Source: Setaria digitata
Taxonomy: Eukaryota; Nematoda; Chromadorea; Rhabditida; Setariidae
NCBI GenBank assembly: GCA_003640385.1
Contig: RCAB01000545.1
Span: 1-39,668, forward strand
Length of the DNA stretch: 39,668 nucleotides
Direction of reading: 5' to 3'
Numbering within the stretch: position 1 is the stretch's first letter; each line of letters opens with the position of its first letter. The notes beneath the pieces are model-generated. The model searched no databases. It was given only the letters and a program-made list of their open reading frames with translations, and was not told where the DNA came from. This document shows positions 37,464-39,668 of this stretch, one piece after another. The position numbers and the translations under genes are program-made.

Positions 37464-38036
37464 ATTAATCGCAGCAAATTAATTATGCTTTGATATAACT
37501 TCCTTCACATTTTTTGCTCAAATATCTCAGCGATTTTTATGTAGTCTTTGCTGATAAATCATATGCGAATAAAGCTTTTTCTTTTTAAAATTGCAATGAA
37601 AAATAAAATTCTAACTGTAAAAAAAGAAGGTTCTGGAAAAAATTGAGCCAATTTACCGTCTAAAATTGTAACAAATTGTTGCTCACTAAACATTTTGTAC
37701 ACTTAATAATTCAAATACGTTTAAATAATTGATTAATTGATCATCATTTACCATTTTCAAAGTACTTTATAATTCGATGACTATTTATTTAAACATTACA
37801 ATGTGAATAAGTTTTCTTGCTTATCTATTTAAAAGTTTCTCGAATTTTTCGTCAGAATATTTTTTCGATTCAAGTTACAATTAATTTCATCTGTTAATGT
37901 ATGAGCGTTGTGAACGGCATTTTGCTTTTCTGCAAATAAGAAATTAAGAACAGATTAATTTAACAATAATTAACCATACATATGCAGAACTTTTGAATTT
38001 TAAAAATTTTTCATAACTTTTATATTATTATAACAG

Positions 38037-38195
38037 GATATTATTGTCATCATTGTGAAGGAATTAAAATTTATACACCTTTTCAACGAAAGAAATCGGT
38101 GGCGCTCTTTTTTGGTGGTGTTGGTTTTGCAAAATTTATCCCAGAACTTCATTGCAATTATCAATAAATTATCATTGAATTATTATTACGAATAA
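38037..38195 (+). other. Weak candidate exon after a TAACAG acceptor
   Basis: TATTATTATAACAG ends at 38036. Two frames are open after it: phase 0 for 52 codons to the TAA at 38193, and phase 1 for 42 codons to the TAA at 38165, the latter reading YYCHHCEGIKIYTPFQRKKS. The second half (about 38095-38155) is less AT-rich than its surroundings. No partner exon was found and no family is recognised. Being open in two frames argues as much for chance as for coding. Confidence 0.15.
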
Positions 38196-39157
38196 TAACC
38201 ATCAAGAAAAATATTAATGGGACTAAGTTATCATAAAATTATTCGGAATTTATGGAGCATATTATAAGTTGGTGAAAACGATAGGATTTTTAAATGCAAC
38301 GAATTTTAGTGTTTTGGGATGATTCATATAAATATACTTAAATTGAATGTTTGTCATAAAATGAATATTTGCATATTTTTAAAATATTTCAAAATTTATA
38401 AAACAAGTTTTGCCAGATTAAAACAAATAAAAATCCTTGTCGTTTTGTTTTAATAATATTTCTATCCAATGACTTTTTTAAAATAGCTAATACAAAATAA
38501 TTACACAAATCTTTCTTTCCTTAAAAGTCTTTGCATTTTTTTTAAAATCAACTTTAAAAAGGAACAAAAACCCACTCAAACTAAATGAATTGGTCAGAAT
38601 TGCAAATCTTATATAGATGCACTTCAAATAACATTAAGCACGATCACTTCTAAGTTAAGCTAACTTTTTAAACATTAGCGATACCAGTAAAGAAGAATTT
38701 AATTGGAAAAGATATAACACAGTGTTGTATAAAAAAGTGTCACCGACTTTTTAGCATGCTGATTTTGCAAGCTGGAAAAAACTGGATAGGGGATTGGTTG
38801 CCGTTCTTCTTGTCGACTAATTCACTTCCCATCTTTACATGATGACGGTAGTTTTCAGCGTTATTTTTATCATTTCCGAGAGGAGGATATTTTGAAATGA
38901 AATTTCTACTACACAGAATGTCAATTTAAAGTATATTCTCTTTGTGCAATTCATGATTCTGTTGCATTTTGCTAATGCTTAAATGACATAGTTTTTGCGG
39001 TGTAATTGCTTTTATGGCATGTTTAACTAATATTACAAAAAAAAACCGAAATAGTATTACGGTACTGTTCTGAGCATAATTCACAATTCGATAAATGATC
39101 TTTTGCGATTTAAAAATCAAACGTTAATGCACAATTGGTAATTCTAATCATTTTCAG
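38196..39157. other. No gene recognised
   Basis: AT-rich sequence with no conserved exon on either strand. The minus-strand frames around 38926-39349 overlap the GC-richer exon-like island and look like its shadow. Confidence 0.45.
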
Positions 39158-39615
39158 CGTGAAAATGCGCTGGTCTCCTGCTTGGAGGAGTTGGAGAAGA
39201 GGCTGGCGGAATTTGAAGGGCAAGCGATGGAAATTCATGTCCTCAATTGTGGTGCCTGAGGGAGTGCGCGGCCGTATTAAGCGAAAGACAGGTGAAAAAA
39301 CCGCAAAATGGAACTTTGGGGGAATGGAGAGTTCGCAGTATCTCTTCATTTGAGGTGAGTATTGTCTTTAAGCATGATTTGGAAGCAAATTTAATTAGTT
39401 GCAATAGATATCAACAAAGCTGTCCTTTTAGATATCTTAATGTGTGAGTATACAGTTCTTTCAGGCCAGCTGAAAATATGGAATTATATGGCTCTCCCCA
39501 AGTGCTTCACCTGTTACTGCCTGATCCGGTTATTTTCCGTCCTCTATCCAGTAAAATACGGATTATGAGAAGCAACCGAGTTAGTGAAATTTTAGTGAAA
39601 AAAAGAAAAAAGTAA
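39158..39615 (+). pseudogene. Unidentified exon-like island with inconsistent frame
   Basis: A strong acceptor (ATCATTTTCAG, ending 39157) and a perfect donor (GAG|GTGAGT at 39354/39355) frame a 197-nt segment of about 50% GC. A second acceptor (GTTCTTTCAG, ending 39464) opens a frame of 49 codons to the TAA at 39613. Frame 1 of the first segment reads RENALVSCLEELEKRLAEFE with a heptad pattern suggesting a coiled coil. It meets TGA at 39257. A different frame continues open after it (LRECAAVLSERQVKK). From an ATG in frame 1 after the stops, MELWGNGEF runs across the intron into PAENMELYGSPQVLHLLL. No single frame fits everything, so it is a decayed gene, contains sequence errors, or has an intron I have not resolved. 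I cannot name the family. Confidence 0.35.
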
Positions 39616-39668
39616 AAATTCAAAAGAAAAAGAAAGAAAGGGGAAACAATCAAAAAAGAAAAAAAGGG

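Noticed and set aside
39135..39353. Basic frame reading MRWSPAWRSWRRGW as a real protein
   Set aside because: It is rich in Trp and Arg, in the pattern of an out-of-frame reading of a GC-richer exon; the coiled-coil-like frame on the same strand looks more natural.

Overview
This is eukaryotic nuclear DNA, most likely from a nematode and plausibly a filarial or other spirurid worm. The species cannot be named from sequence alone. The reasons are: very AT-rich DNA with many A/T homopolymers, small exons with conserved protein sequence split by AT-rich introns, 3' splice sites of the TTTTCAG/TTTTTAG type, and acceptor-like sites 3 to 44 nt upstream of several start codons that look like spliced-leader addition sites. 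No bacterial operons, RNA genes, CRISPR arrays or intact transposons were seen. The single-track ORFs mostly represent exons, so the genes below were assembled by hand from splice sites and reading phase.

Layout. 1-1748: gene-free, with a decayed tandem repeat of about 122 bp at 66-400. 1749-4757 (-): STARD7-like lipid-transfer protein, 6 exons, 373 aa. 4758-7323: no gene seen. 7324-14335 (-): ER metallopeptidase 1 (ERMP1/Fxna type, M28 family), 18 exons, 901 aa once duplicated assembly joins are ignored. 14336-15873: divergent intergenic region. 15874-21326 (+): haspin-type histone H3 kinase, about 16 exons and 677 aa; one intron fits only with a GC donor. 21327-23512: no gene seen. 23513-27907 (-) and 30947-36114 (+): two KLHDC3-type kelch proteins, 9 exons each, arranged head to head with almost the same exon lengths and phases. 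The + copy has a +1 frame problem and an in-frame stop at the end of exon 3. 36115-39157: gene-poor, with two weak exon-like stretches. 39158-39615: a GC-richer exon-like island that I cannot name.

The genes are unrelated household functions rather than a pathway: mitochondrial or intracellular phosphatidylcholine transfer (STARD7), ER membrane proteolysis (ERMP1), mitotic H3 phosphorylation (haspin), and Cullin-2 substrate recognition (the two KLHDC3 copies). The most informative biology is the kelch pair: a local inverted duplication whose two copies differ in the Elongin-BC box, in an acidic insertion, and in apparent integrity.

Assembly quality matters here. Five single-N joins (13208, 13601, 23178, 24239, 29070) are flanked by near-identical direct copies of 78 to 304 bp, in the pattern of overlapping contig ends that were never merged. 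They create false partial copies of ERMP1 exon 2.
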